Of a stretch of DNA of 64,000 bases, positions 32,753-41,159 are shown piece after piece. Both the position numbers and the translations under genes were made by a program. The DNA is from Micromonospora chaiyaphumensis (GTDB lineage: Bacteria; Actinomycetota; Actinomycetes; Mycobacteriales; Micromonosporaceae). A model generated the notes under the pieces. That model made no database searches and had not been told where the DNA came from. It saw only the letters and a program-made list of their open reading frames with translations. How positions within the stretch are numbered: the first letter of the stretch is position 1; each line of letters starts with the position of its first letter. Location: positions 62,001 to 126,000 of the forward strand of contig NZ_FMCS01000009.1 of the NCBI RefSeq assembly GCF_900091435.1. Reading direction: 5' to 3'.

Positions 32753-33994
32753 TCAGCTGTCCCGGTCGGCGGGGCGGGCGCCGCCGGCGCCGGCCCGGTC
32801 CTCGTCCGCCCGGTCCTCGTCCGCCCGCACCTCGCCGGCCGGCTCGCGCTCCACGCCCTCCGCGTCGGTCGCGGCCCGGTCCGCGTCGCCGGTCGCGATC
32901 CGATCCGTCTCGTCGGTCGCGTCGGTCGCGTCGGTCTCGTCGCGGTCGGCCTCGTCGGTCGCCGACGGCTCCTCGGCCGGGACCTCGCCGGTCTCCCGGT
33001 ACGTGCGGAACTGCTCCTCGGACACCACGCGGTAACCCTCCGGCGCGACCGGCCGCGCCCCGGCCTCCCGCGCGGAGAGGTCGACCTGGGACACGTCGCC
33101 GCCCGCGGGCGGGACCGGGGCGGCCGGCGTGCCGACGGGGATCAGGTATTCACGCGGCCCGCGCACCCGCACGAAGTACGCCAGCGCGCCGAGGAAGACC
33201 AGCGCCGCGGTCCACACGTTGAGCCGCACGCCGAGGATGTGGTTGGCCTCGTCGGTGCGCATGAGCTCGATCCAGAACCGGCCCGCCGTGTAGCCCATGA
33301 CGTAGAGCGCGAAGGCCCGGCCCCGGCCCAGCCGCAGCTTCCGGTCGAGGACCAGGACCAGCGCCGCGACGCCGATGTTCCAGAGCGCCTCGTAGAGGAA
33401 GGTCGGATGGTAGAGCCCCGGCTGGAGGACCGGGTTGCCGGCGTCGTCGCGCAGCGCGTGCCCCGGGTTGTCCGGGTCCATGACGTGGACCTCCAGACCC
33501 CAGGGCAGGCTCGTGCGCCCGCCGTAGAGCTCGTTGTTGAACCAGTTGCCGACCCGGCCGACCGCCTGGGCCAGCGGCAGCCCCGGCGCCAGCGCGTCGG
33601 CCACCACGGCGAACGGGATGCCCAGCTGCCGGGCGGCGAACCAGGCGCCGACCGCGCCACCGGCCACCGCGCCCCAGATGCCGAGGCCGCCCTCCCAGAT
33701 GGCGAACGCCTTGAGCGGCTGCCCGTCGGCGCCGAAGTATTTCTCCGGCGAGGTGATCACGTGGTAGAGCCGGGCGCCGATGATGCCCGCGGGCACCGCC
33801 CAGACGGCGATGTCGAGCACGGCGCCCGGAGCGACGCCGCGGCGGCGCAGCCGGTACTCGGTGACCACGCAGGCCACCACGATGCCGACGATGATGCAGA
33901 GCGCGTACGCCCGGATCGGAACCGGTCCGAGCTGCCAGACGGCGGTGCCGGGGCTCGGCAGGGCCGCCAGGGGGGTCATCGGGGCGAGGGTCAC
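32753..33994 (-). CDS. lgt: Prolipoprotein diacylglyceryl transferase
   Basis: Integral membrane enzyme that moves diacylglycerol from phosphatidylglycerol to the lipobox Cys of prolipoproteins. About 285 residues form the seven-helix core: AVWQLGPVPIRAYALCIIVG, the RLYHVITSPEKYF block and the signature GRVGNWFNNELYG. A C-terminal tail of some 125 residues follows, rich in Asp, Glu, Ala, Thr and Arg, encoded by short tandem repeats of GTCGCGTCG type; long tails are known for actinobacterial Lgt. The start is uncertain: GTG at 33994 or ATG at 33979, neither with a ribosome-binding site. It lies downstream of trpA as in Streptomyces and Mycobacterium, separated here by the NUDIX gene and a repeat region. 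Confidence 0.94.
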   Translation of the reverse strand: MTLAPMTPLAALPSPGTAVWQLGPVPIRAYALCIIVGIVVACVVTEYRLRRRGVAPGAVLDIAVWAVPAGIIGARLYHVITSPEKYFGADGQPLKAFAIWEGGLGIWGAVAGGAVGAWFAARQLGIPFAVVADALAPGLPLAQAVGRVGNWFNNELYGGRTSLPWGLEVHVMDPDNPGHALRDDAGNPVLQPGLYHPTFLYEALWNIGVAALVLVLDRKLRLGRGRAFALYVMGYTAGRFWIELMRTDEANHILGVRLNVWTAALVFLGALAYFVRVRGPREYLIPVGTPAAPVPPAGGDVSQVDLSAREAGARPVAPEGYRVVSEEQFRTYRETGEVPAEEPSATDEADRDETDATDATDETDRIATGDADRAATDAEGVEREPAGEVRADEDRADEDRAGAGGARPADRDS

Positions 33995-34097
33995 GGGTGC
34001 ACACGGTACCGGTGCGGACCGTGCTCGCGGCACCCCGGTCCGGCCGGGTTCGCGGGTCGGATGACTTCTGGTTTGCGCGGTCGTAGGCTCTTTGTCC

Positions 34098-34631
34098 ATG
34101 AGCGCGCTCACCTGGGCGGTGGCCGCGGTCGTCACCGATCCGTCCGGCCGGGTGCTGCTGTGCCGGCGGTCCGGCGGCGGCCGGCGGTGGGCACTGCCCG
34201 GCGGGCGGCTGCGCCGCGACGAGAGCCCACCGGCCGTCGCGCGCCGGGAGATCCGCGCCGAGACCGGCTGGGACGTCGAGCTGGTCGACCTGGTCGGCCT
34301 CTACCGGGTCGGCGACCCCGCCGCTCCCCCGCCCCCGGCCGGCCACTGCGGCGCCCTGCCGGACGTGCTGGTGCACGTGTTCCGGGCCCGGGCGCTCGGC
34401 GCGGCGCCGGCCGGCGCTCCGGCGGGCGGCTGCCACCTCGACTGGCATCCGCCGGACGCGCTGCCCGAGGCGCTCACCCCGGCCACCCGCGCCGCCGTCG
34501 CCGACGCCCTGGCCGGCCGCTCCGGCGTCCTGCGCGAGCCGGCACCGGGCGCCGGCGCGGCCGTGCCGTCCGGCGAGGCGGCCCCGCCCGAACAGCGGTC
34601 CGGCGGCGAGCTGGGCACCTCCCGCCGCTGA
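34098..34631 (+). CDS. NUDIX hydrolase
   Basis: A 177-residue NUDIX-fold protein. The Nudix box reads GRLRRDESPPAVARREIRAETGW: the lead Gly, Glu and RE are kept, but the first of the two adjacent glutamates (REUxEExGU) is Ala, so metal binding may be altered. The N-terminus TWAVAAVVTDPSGRVLLCRR is typical of 8-oxo-dGTP/ADP-ribose type members. The C-terminal 40 residues are low-complexity. No ribosome-binding site is seen; TAGGCT ends 8 nt before the ATG, consistent with a leaderless message. Divergent from lgt; the following 730 bp have no gene. Confidence 0.85.
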   Translation: MSALTWAVAAVVTDPSGRVLLCRRSGGGRRWALPGGRLRRDESPPAVARREIRAETGWDVELVDLVGLYRVGDPAAPPPPAGHCGALPDVLVHVFRARALGAAPAGAPAGGCHLDWHPPDALPEALTPATRAAVADALAGRSGVLREPAPGAGAAVPSGEAAPPEQRSGGELGTSRR

Positions 34632-35096
34632 CCGCCGCCGGAACCCGGCTGCACCACACTCTGCAAAGGGTCGCGAGCCGCCCCGGCCAGGGTCCGCGAG
34701 CGCCTACCGAGCTGATGACGCAGACGACTCACGGCCCGGCAACACCCACGCAGCCGACCCCGGCATACCGGCCCCGGACTGGTTCCGCCAGAGCCCACCG
34801 AGTTCAATCGCAGACGACTCACGTCCAGACAGGAGCCCGCAGGCGACCGCGGGCACGGCGAGCGCCGCCCGGTCCGCGAGGCGCCTACCGAGTTGATGGC
34901 GCAGACGAATCAGCGCTCGCAAGACCAGCACCGGTGCGCGCCGGGAAACCAGCGGAGACGTGCGCCGCCGATGGGCCGCGCGGCGAGGATCGGGCGCGAT
35001 ATCCCAGACGACTCAGCTCGACAGGCAACCCGACAGAGCCGGGTGGGGCAGTCGGCGAGCCCGGTGGCGTCCACGCGGTCACTCCACGTCGGCGAC

Positions 35097-35129
35097 GTGG
35101 CGGTATCCCGCACCGCTGGATACCGCCAC
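35097..35129. repeat. Perfect 12-bp inverted repeat
   Basis: GTGGCGGTATCC (35097-35108) pairs with GGATACCGCCAC (35118-35129) over a 9-nt loop. A smaller palindrome, CCACGTC-GGC-GACGTGG (35084-35100), overlaps its left arm. It could terminate trpA or NUDIX transcripts. Confidence 0.65.
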
Positions 35130-35136
35130 CTCGGCC

Positions 35137-35192
35137 AGCCGGAGCGGGCGACGGAGCCGGAGCGGGCCGACGGAGCCGGAGCGGGCGGACGG
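35137..35192. repeat. Three-copy tandem repeat, 18-19 bp unit
   Basis: AGCCGGAGCGGGC followed by GACGG or a one-base-longer form is repeated three times in a row at 35137-35154, 35155-35173 and 35174-35192. Confidence 0.7.
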
Positions 35193-35358
35193 ACCCGGCG
35201 GCGGGGCGCGATGTCGCGGACGACTCAGCTCGACAGGCACGCCGGCGGCGCCGGCAGGAGCGCGGGGTCACCGCCGCGACGACCGGACGACGCATCGGCG
35301 AGGCCGCCGACCAGACATCGGGTCGGGAAGGCGGGCTCGGCGCGGCGGGCAGACCCGG

Positions 35359-36165
35359 TCAGCGGGCCGGGTTGCGGACGCCTTCGGCGAGTTCGGCGCT
35401 CAGGGTGCGCAGGGCCGTCAGCCCGGCGGCCTGGTCGGGCGCGTCGAGCAGGCAGCGGATCAGCGCGCTGCCCACGATCACCGCGTCGGCGTAGCCGGCG
35501 ACCGTGCCGGCCTGGGCGCCGGTGCCCACGCCCAGCCCGACGCCGACCGGCAGGTCGGTGACCTCGCGCAGCCGGGACACCAGGATCGGCGCCGCCTCGG
35601 AGGTCTGCGACCGGGCGCCGGTCACGCCCATGATGGCGGTGGCGTAGACGAAGCCGCGGCAGTGCTCGGCGGTCATCTTCAGCCGGGCGTCGGTGGAGGA
35701 CGGGGAGACCAGGAACGTCCGGTCCAGGCCGTGCGCCTCGGAGGCGGCCAGCCACTCGCCGGCCTCCTCGGGGATCAGGTCCGGCGTGATCAGCCCGGTG
35801 CCACCGGCGGCGGCCAGGTCGCGGGCGAAGGAGTCGACGCCGTACTGCTCGATCGGGTTCCAGTAGGTCATGGTGACCACCGGCGCTCCGGTCGCGGCGG
35901 CGACCGTGTCGACGATGCGCAGCGCGTCCGCGGTGCGTACGCCGCCGGCCAGGGCGATGTCGCTGGCCTTCTGGATGACCGGGCCGTCCATCACCGGGTC
36001 GGAGTAGGGGATCTCCATCTCGATGACGTCGACGCCGGCCTCGACCATGGCGATCATGGCGGCGATGCTGCCCTCGACGGTCGGGAAGCCGGCCGGCATG
36101 CAGCCGACCAGCACGGCCCGCCCGTCGGCCCGGGCCTTGTCGAAGGCGACCCCGATCCGGCTCAC
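35359..36165 (-). CDS. trpA: Tryptophan synthase alpha subunit
   Basis: Cleaves indole-3-glycerol phosphate to indole, which is channelled to TrpB. The 268-residue TIM barrel has the catalytic Glu/Asp region GVDVIEMEIPYSDPVMDGP and the phosphate-binding VGVGLGVGTGAQA. The GTG at 36165 is preceded by AAGGAG at 7 nt, giving a 4-nt gap from trpB; an open frame further upstream (inside trpB) is rejected. Last gene of trpC-trpB-trpA; downstream lies the repeat-filled gap. Confidence 0.96.
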   Translation of the reverse strand: MSRIGVAFDKARADGRAVLVGCMPAGFPTVEGSIAAMIAMVEAGVDVIEMEIPYSDPVMDGPVIQKASDIALAGGVRTADALRIVDTVAAATGAPVVTMTYWNPIEQYGVDSFARDLAAAGGTGLITPDLIPEEAGEWLAASEAHGLDRTFLVSPSSTDARLKMTAEHCRGFVYATAIMGVTGARSQTSEAAPILVSRLREVTDLPVGVGLGVGTGAQAGTVAGYADAVIVGSALIRCLLDAPDQAAGLTALRTLSAELAEGVRNPAR

Positions 36166-36169
36166 GCTC

Positions 36170-37402
36170 TCACTCCTTGTCGAGGATGCCGAAGTAGGCA
36201 CCGGCGGTGTGCACGTCCTTGTCGCCCCGGCCGGAGAGGTTGACCACGATGACCGGCTCCCGGCCCAGCTCGGCGGCGAGCTGCGGGGCGATCTTGCGGG
36301 CGCCGGCGAGCGCGTGCGAGCTCTCGATGGCCGGGATGATGCCCTCGGTGCGGCAGAGCAGCTCGAAGGCGGCCATCGCCTCGTCGTCGTCGACGGGCAG
36401 GTAGGTGGCCCGGCCGCTGTCGTGCAGCCAGGCGTGCTCGGGCCCGACGCCCGGGTAGTCCAGGCCGGCCGAGATCGAGTGCGACTCGACCGTCTGGCCG
36501 TCCTCGTTCTGCAGCACGTACGTCCGGGTGCCGTGCAGCACGCCCGCCGAGCCGCCGGTGATGCTGGCCGCGTGCCGGCCGGTGGCCACGCCCTCGCCGC
36601 CGGCCTCGAAGCCGTAGAGCCGCACGTCGGTGTCCGGCACGAAGGCGTGGAAGATGCCCAGCGCGTTGGAGCCGCCGCCCACGCAGGCCGCCACGGCGTC
36701 GGGCAGCGCGCCGGTGAGGTCGAGGCACTGCTGGCGGGCCTCCACGCCGATGCCGCGCACGAAGTCCCGGACCATCTCGGGGAACGGGTGCGGGCCCGCG
36801 GCGGTGCCGATCAGGTAGTGGGTGCTGTCGACGTTGGCGACCCAGTCCCGCATCGCCTCGTTCATGGCGTCCTTGAGCGTGCGGGAGCCGGTGGTGACCG
36901 GGACGACGGTGGCGCCGAGCATCCGCATCCGGGCCACGTTGAGCGCCTGCCGCTCGGTGTCCACCTCGCCCATGTAGACCACGCACTCGAGGTCGAACAG
37001 GGCGGCGGCGGTGGCGGTGGCCACGCCGTGCTGGCCGGCGCCGGTCTCGGCGATCACCCGGCGCTTGCCCATCCGCTTGGTGAGCAGCGCCTGGCCGAGC
37101 ACGTTGCGGACCTTGTGCGCGCCGGTGTGGTTGAGGTCCTCCCGCTTGAGCAGGACCCGGGCGCCGATCTGGGCGGAGAGCCGCCGGGCCTCGTAGAGCA
37201 GCGAGGGCGTGCCGGCGTAGTCGCGCAGCAGGGCGTCGAACTCGGCGAGGAAGTCCTCGTCGGTCATCGCCTTCCGGTACGCCGCGTCCAGCTCGTCGAG
37301 CGCGGCAACCAGGGCCTCGGGGACGAAGCGGCCGCCGAACCGGCCGAAGTGACCGGCGGAGTCGGGCAGCTGGCCGGCCGGGGCCGCGGCGTCAGTGCTC
37401 AT
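36170..37402 (-). CDS. trpB: Tryptophan synthase beta subunit
   Basis: PLP enzyme condensing indole and serine to tryptophan, 410 residues. The PLP lysine is in LNHTGAHKVRNVLGQ; other conserved parts are GRFGGRFVPEAL, AETGAGQHGVATA and the phosphate-binding CVGGGSNALG. The ATG begins MSTDAAAPAGQLPDSAGHFG. It lies 39 nt downstream of trpC and 4 nt upstream of trpA in the same direction, an evident operon. Confidence 0.97.
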   Translation of the reverse strand: MSTDAAAPAGQLPDSAGHFGRFGGRFVPEALVAALDELDAAYRKAMTDEDFLAEFDALLRDYAGTPSLLYEARRLSAQIGARVLLKREDLNHTGAHKVRNVLGQALLTKRMGKRRVIAETGAGQHGVATATAAALFDLECVVYMGEVDTERQALNVARMRMLGATVVPVTTGSRTLKDAMNEAMRDWVANVDSTHYLIGTAAGPHPFPEMVRDFVRGIGVEARQQCLDLTGALPDAVAACVGGGSNALGIFHAFVPDTDVRLYGFEAGGEGVATGRHAASITGGSAGVLHGTRTYVLQNEDGQTVESHSISAGLDYPGVGPEHAWLHDSGRATYLPVDDDEAMAAFELLCRTEGIIPAIESSHALAGARKIAPQLAAELGREPVIVVNLSGRGDKDVHTAGAYFGILDKE

Positions 37403-37441
37403 CGCGGGAGTCCTCTCGACGTGTCGGGCCCCGGCGCGGGG

Positions 37442-38305
37442 TCAGCGCACCGGGCGGGGCGTTGCCGGGTGGTTGCCGGCGTTGACCAGCTCGGCGACCG
37501 CCTCGCGGGGGCTCTTCTGGGTGACCAGACCCTCGCCGACCAGGACGGCGTCGGCGCCGGCCGAGGCGTAACGGATCAGGTCGTGCGGGCCGCGCACGCC
37601 GGACTCGGCGATCTTGACGACGCTGCTCGGCAGGCCGGGTGCGATCCGCTCGAACACCGAGCGGTCGACCTCCAGGGTACGCAGGTCGCGGGCGTTGACG
37701 CCGATCACCTGCGCCCCGGCCTCCATGGCCCGGTCGGCCTCCTCCTCGGTGTGCACCTCGACGAGCGCGCACATGCCCAGCGACTCGATCCGCTCCAGCA
37801 GCCCGACCAGGACGTTCTGCTCCAGCGCGGCGACGATCAGCAGCACCAGGTCGGCGCCGTGCGCCCGGGCCTCGTGCACCTGGTAGCTGGAGACCACGAA
37901 GTCCTTGCGCAGCACCGGCACGTTCACGGCGGCGCGGACCGCGGCCAGGTCGTCCAGCGACCCGCCGAACCAGCGGCCCTCGGTGAGCACGCTGATCGCC
38001 CGGGCGCCACCGGCGGCGTAGTCGGCCGCCAGGTCGGCCGGGTCGGCGATCTCGGCCAGCCGCCCCTTGGACGGCGACGAGCGCTTCACCTCGGCGATCA
38101 CGGCCACGCCGGGCCGGCGCAGCGCCGCGTACGCGTCCAGCGGTGGCGGCGCGGCGGCGGCCAGCTCGCGGATCCGCTCCAGCGGAACCTGCTCCTGTCG
38201 CCGGGCCACGTCCTCGCGCACGCCGGCCAGGATCTCGTCGAGCACGCTTGCGGACGCCGCCGAACCGGCCTCGTCCCCCTCCGCGTGCGCATGCTCAGCA
38301 GTCAC
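37442..38305 (-). CDS. trpC: Indole-3-glycerol-phosphate synthase
   Basis: Closes the indole ring from carboxyphenylamino-deoxyribulose phosphate, 287 residues. Signatures: VIAEVKRSSPSKG (catalytic Lys), VLTEGRWFGGSLDDL, VLRKDFVVSSYQVHEARA, VGVNARDL, and AESGVRGPHDL. The GTG at 38305 has GGGGAG 7 nt upstream and was preferred to an in-frame ATG at 38332, which has no ribosome-binding site. First gene of the trpCBA unit; separated from the trpE transcript by a gap holding one small opposite-strand gene. No Trp-rich leader peptide was found upstream. Confidence 0.95.
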   Translation of the reverse strand: MTAEHAHAEGDEAGSAASASVLDEILAGVREDVARRQEQVPLERIRELAAAAPPPLDAYAALRRPGVAVIAEVKRSSPSKGRLAEIADPADLAADYAAGGARAISVLTEGRWFGGSLDDLAAVRAAVNVPVLRKDFVVSSYQVHEARAHGADLVLLIVAALEQNVLVGLLERIESLGMCALVEVHTEEEADRAMEAGAQVIGVNARDLRTLEVDRSVFERIAPGLPSSVVKIAESGVRGPHDLIRYASAGADAVLVGEGLVTQKSPREAVAELVNAGNHPATPRPVR

Positions 38306-38735
38306 CAACGGACTCCCCTCTCCGGGTGTCATGGGCCGATGCTAGGGGGCGCCACCTGGAGGCAAGTCCCCGGGGGTATGGCGCTCCTCACGAAATGGGC
38401 TGTGGCATGATGGCCGACTTCGGGTGAACGCGGTGTCACGCAGCGCCACCGCGCCCATCGACCGGCGTCACTCGGGCACGCCCCGCGCCCCCGGCCGCCA
38501 CATCGACCGCCGCCCATGACCTATCTCACCATGGGCGCCCGCTCCGCGCAGGATCGTGACGGCCGTCGATGCTGTGAGCAAGCTCAAGGCCGAACGGCCC
38601 TGCCCAGGTCGGCCCGGCTGCCGCAGAGTTGATCCGGGCTTCACGCGGGCGAAACGTGAGCCCGGCAGCATCCTCCTCGGGCAGACTCGATGAGGCGGCT
38701 GCCGACCGTCGCCAACGATCTCGTGCGGGGTGACC
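38306..38735. other. 430-bp intergenic region upstream of trpC
   Basis: This divergent gap should carry the trpC promoter (minus) and that of the small plus-strand gene. The only structures noted are a GC-rich imperfect hairpin, CCGGGCTTCACG (38634-38645) with CGTGAGCCCGG (38655-38665, one bulged base), and an AT-rich spot near 38390-38410. No leader peptide with clustered Trp codons, T-box or tRNA-like sequence was found. No reliable promoter could be assigned. Confidence 0.5.
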
Positions 38736-39011
38736 ATGAGCGCCAACGGGCCGAACCAGAGCCTCGGATTCACCACCATCTCCCGGAGCGTCGCGTCGCT
38801 CGCGTTCGGCGTGGTGCACACCCTCGAACGCGCCGTGGCCGGCGACGGCCGGATGCGCACCGCCCGCGGCAACGCCTGGGAGGCGGTCTGCGCCGACCGG
38901 GCCCGGGCCGCGCAGCGCCGCGAGTTGGACCGCCTGGTGGCCGAACTCGCCGCCGCCCGCGCCGCGGCCCGCGAGCGCCAGGACGCGCGCGACGCCCAGC
39001 CGGTGCGCTGA
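38736..39011 (+). CDS. Small helical protein of unknown function
   Basis: A 91-residue protein lying against the direction of the surrounding trp genes. It has an N-terminal hydrophobic helix (VASLAFGVVHTLERAV) and a C-terminal Arg/Ala/Glu-rich coiled coil (AAQRRELDRLVAELAAARAA). No family is recognised. Codon use fits a real gene (third positions rich in G/C), and GCGGGG precedes the ATG by 5 nt. In Streptomyces a small gene also lies between the trpE-side and trpC-side trp genes, but no sequence match to it is claimed. Confidence 0.6.
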   Translation: MSANGPNQSLGFTTISRSVASLAFGVVHTLERAVAGDGRMRTARGNAWEAVCADRARAAQRRELDRLVAELAAARAAARERQDARDAQPVR

Positions 39012-39045
39012 AACCGGGAACGCTCCGCTCCCCGGGCGCTGGCCG

Positions 39046-39609
39046 TCAGCCGACCGTCGGGTCCTCGCCCCGGTCCAGTGCCTCCCAGGCGTCGCGGGTG
39101 CCCCGCTCGACCGCCGGCCGGTTCTCCCCGGCGGACCCGGCCGGCCGGGCCGCCCGCCGCTCGTAGCGGGCGCCCATCGCGGGCCAGCCGCCACCGCGCA
39201 GCGCGGTGCACAGCCCACCGGCCAGCAGCACCAGCCCGCCCGCCAACACCAGCGCCGGCCACTGCCGGCTCACCCCGGACTCGGTCAGGCCGTAGCCGCC
39301 GCCGGCCGCCACGCCCAGCCCGAGCAGGGTCAGCAGGCCGCCCAGCAGCCGCCGGACCCGCCCCCGGGTGGCGAGCACCGCGCCGCCGCCGGCCAGCCCG
39401 ACCAGGGCCAGCGCCGACACCCAGGGCAGCAGCTCCGCGCCGGTGCGGGCGTGCCGGGTGGGCGGCAGCGAGCCGCGCGCCGTCAGCTCGACGGACCAGG
39501 TCCGGGTCACCGCCCAGAACGCCAGGCCCGCGCCGGCCAGGCAGAGCAGCACGGCGTACGTCAGCTCGCGCCGGCCCCGCGCGGCGGGCGCGCCGGTCGA
39601 CGCGCTCAT
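39046..39609 (-). CDS. Trp-region conserved membrane protein (TIGR02234)
   Basis: A 187-residue protein with four membrane helices (ELTYAVLLCLAGAGLAFWAV; LLPWVSALALVGLAGGGAVL; the LLGGLLTLLGLGVAAGGGYG stretch; PALVLAGGLVLLAGGLCTAL) and a polar C-terminal tail. It fits the actinobacterial family always found next to trpE, whose function is not established. Its start overlaps the trpE stop by four bases (ATGA), indicating translational coupling in the hisI-trpE unit. Confidence 0.88.
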   Translation of the reverse strand: MSASTGAPAARGRRELTYAVLLCLAGAGLAFWAVTRTWSVELTARGSLPPTRHARTGAELLPWVSALALVGLAGGGAVLATRGRVRRLLGGLLTLLGLGVAAGGGYGLTESGVSRQWPALVLAGGLVLLAGGLCTALRGGGWPAMGARYERRAARPAGSAGENRPAVERGTRDAWEALDRGEDPTVG

Positions 39610-41159
39610 CGCGCGGGCCGCAGCGTCTCGGCGGCGGCGATCGCGGCGAGCACCGCGGCGGCCTTGTTCCGCGTCTCCCGGTCCTCGGCGGCGGGATCGG
39701 AATCGGCCACCACCCCCGCCCCGGCCTGCACGTAGGCGCGGCCCTCGCGGATCAGCGCGGTGCGGATGGCGATGGCCATGTCCAGGTCGCCGCCGAAGCC
39801 GAAGTAGCCGACCGTGCCGCCGTAGAGGCCGCGCCGGACCGGTTCCAGCTCCTCGATGATCTCCATGGCCCGCACCTTCGGCGCGCCGGACAGGGTGCCG
39901 GCCGGGAAGGTCGCGGCCAGCGCGTCGAAGGCGGTGCGGTCCTCCCGCAGCTCACCGACGACCGTGGAGACGATGTGCATGACGTGGCTGTACCGCTCGA
40001 TGGTGGCGAACTCCGGGACCTCGACCGTGCCCGGCCGGCAGACCCGGCCCAGGTCGTTGCGGCCCAGGTCGACCAGCATGACGTGCTCGGCGCGCTCCTT
40101 CGGGTCGGCGAGCAGCTCGGCGGCCAGCCGGGCGTCCGCCTCCGGGGAGCCGCCGCGCGGCCGGGTGCCGGCGATCGGGTGCAGCAACGCCCGCCGCCGC
40201 CCGTCCGCGCCGGTGCTCACCTTGAGATGCGCCTCCGGCGAGGAGCCCACGATGTCGAAGCCGTCGAAGCGCAGCAGGTACATGTACGGGCTGGGGTTGG
40301 TGGTGCGCAGCACCCGGTAGACGTCGAGCGGATCGGCGTGGGTGGGGCGCTCGAAGCGCTGGCTGAGCACGATCTGGAAGCACTCGCCGGCCCGGATCGC
40401 CTCCTTGGCCGCCTCCACGGCCTTCGGGTAGCCGCCCTCCGGGGTCCGGCTGACCACCTCGCCGACGCCGGGCCGGGCGACCGTGGAGATCATGGGCGGA
40501 ATCGGTCGGGACAGCGCCGTGGTCATGGCGTCCAGCCGGCCCACGGCGTGGTGGTACGCGGCCGACACCAGCGGCTCCCGGTCGGGCATGTCCAGCGGGG
40601 GCAGCACCGCGTTGGCGACCAGGATCGCCGAGCCGTCGTAGTGGTCGAGCACCACGAGGTCGGTGGCGAGCATCATGCCCAGCTCGGGCACGTCCAGCTC
40701 GTCCTCGGTCAGCTCGGGCAGCCGCTCGAAGCGGCGGACCAGGTCGTACCCGAGGTAGCCGACCATGCCCCCGGTGAGCGGCGGCATGCCGCTGGCCGGG
40801 TCCCAGGCCGGGCCGGCCAGAGCGGCGACGGTCTCGCGGAGCGCGGTCACCGGGTCGCCGCCGGCCGGCACCCCGGCGGGCGGCTCGCCGGCCCAGACGG
40901 CCGCGCCGTCCCGCTCGGTCAGCGTGGCGCTGCTGCGCACCCCGATGAAGGAGTAGCGCGACCAGGCCATCCCGGCCGAGCCGACGCCCTGCTCGGCGGA
41001 TTCCAGCAGGAAGGTGCCGGGGCCGCCGGCGAGCTTGCGGTAGACGCCGACCGGGGTCTCCGCGTCGGCGAGCAGCCGCCGGGTGACCGGCACGACCCGC
41101 CAGCGGGCCGCCAGGTCGGCGAAGGCGGCCTGATCCGGGCTCACCGTGCCGTCGGTCAT
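39606..41159 (-). CDS. trpE: Anthranilate synthase component I
   Basis: Makes anthranilate from chorismate and an amino group supplied by a TrpG/PabA-type glutaminase that is not in this window. 517 residues. The tryptophan feedback motif LLES is present (TFLLESAEQG), and the chorismate-binding core shows IVLSQRFERPTHADPLDVYR, PIAGTRPRGGSPEAD, LVDLGRNDLGRV and the C-terminal GGTVGYFGFGGDLDMAIAIR region. Both ends overlap neighbours by four bases (hisI fusion upstream, TIGR02234 downstream), so the three genes are one coupled unit. Confidence 0.97.
   Translation of the reverse strand: MTDGTVSPDQAAFADLAARWRVVPVTRRLLADAETPVGVYRKLAGGPGTFLLESAEQGVGSAGMAWSRYSFIGVRSSATLTERDGAAVWAGEPPAGVPAGGDPVTALRETVAALAGPAWDPASGMPPLTGGMVGYLGYDLVRRFERLPELTEDELDVPELGMMLATDLVVLDHYDGSAILVANAVLPPLDMPDREPLVSAAYHHAVGRLDAMTTALSRPIPPMISTVARPGVGEVVSRTPEGGYPKAVEAAKEAIRAGECFQIVLSQRFERPTHADPLDVYRVLRTTNPSPYMYLLRFDGFDIVGSSPEAHLKVSTGADGRRRALLHPIAGTRPRGGSPEADARLAAELLADPKERAEHVMLVDLGRNDLGRVCRPGTVEVPEFATIERYSHVMHIVSTVVGELREDRTAFDALAATFPAGTLSGAPKVRAMEIIEELEPVRRGLYGGTVGYFGFGGDLDMAIAIRTALIREGRAYVQAGAGVVADSDPAAEDRETRNKAAAVLAAIAAAETLRPAR

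Larger units (their letters stand above)
34691..35239. repeat. Array of imperfect spaced repeats in a convergent intergenic gap
   Basis: The 727-bp gap between the NUDIX gene and trpA (34632-35358) holds no credible gene. A core CAGACGACTCA or one-base variant recurs at 34721, 34811, 34902, 35005 and 35217, i.e. at steps of 90, 91, 103 and 212 bp. Copies 1 and 3 extend to about 42 bp (34691-34732 and 34871-34912, only a few differences). Copies 4 and 5 share a different right flank, GCTCGACAGGCA (34992-35027, 35203-35239). Copy 2 (34793-34822) is intermediate. The rest of the gap shows a perfect inverted repeat and a short tandem repeat, listed separately. Confidence 0.75.

Noticed and set aside
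34632..35358. Protein-coding gene in the repeat-filled gap
   Set aside because: Frames there translate to repetitive Arg/Gly-rich sequence with no ribosome-binding site or codon bias; the repeats are at DNA level and not at multiples of three.
38306..38420. Trp leader peptide or attenuator upstream of trpC
   Set aside because: No run of Trp codons or matching alternative hairpins was found. A ten-codon frame (MALLTKWAVA) at 38379 is on the wrong strand and has one Trp.
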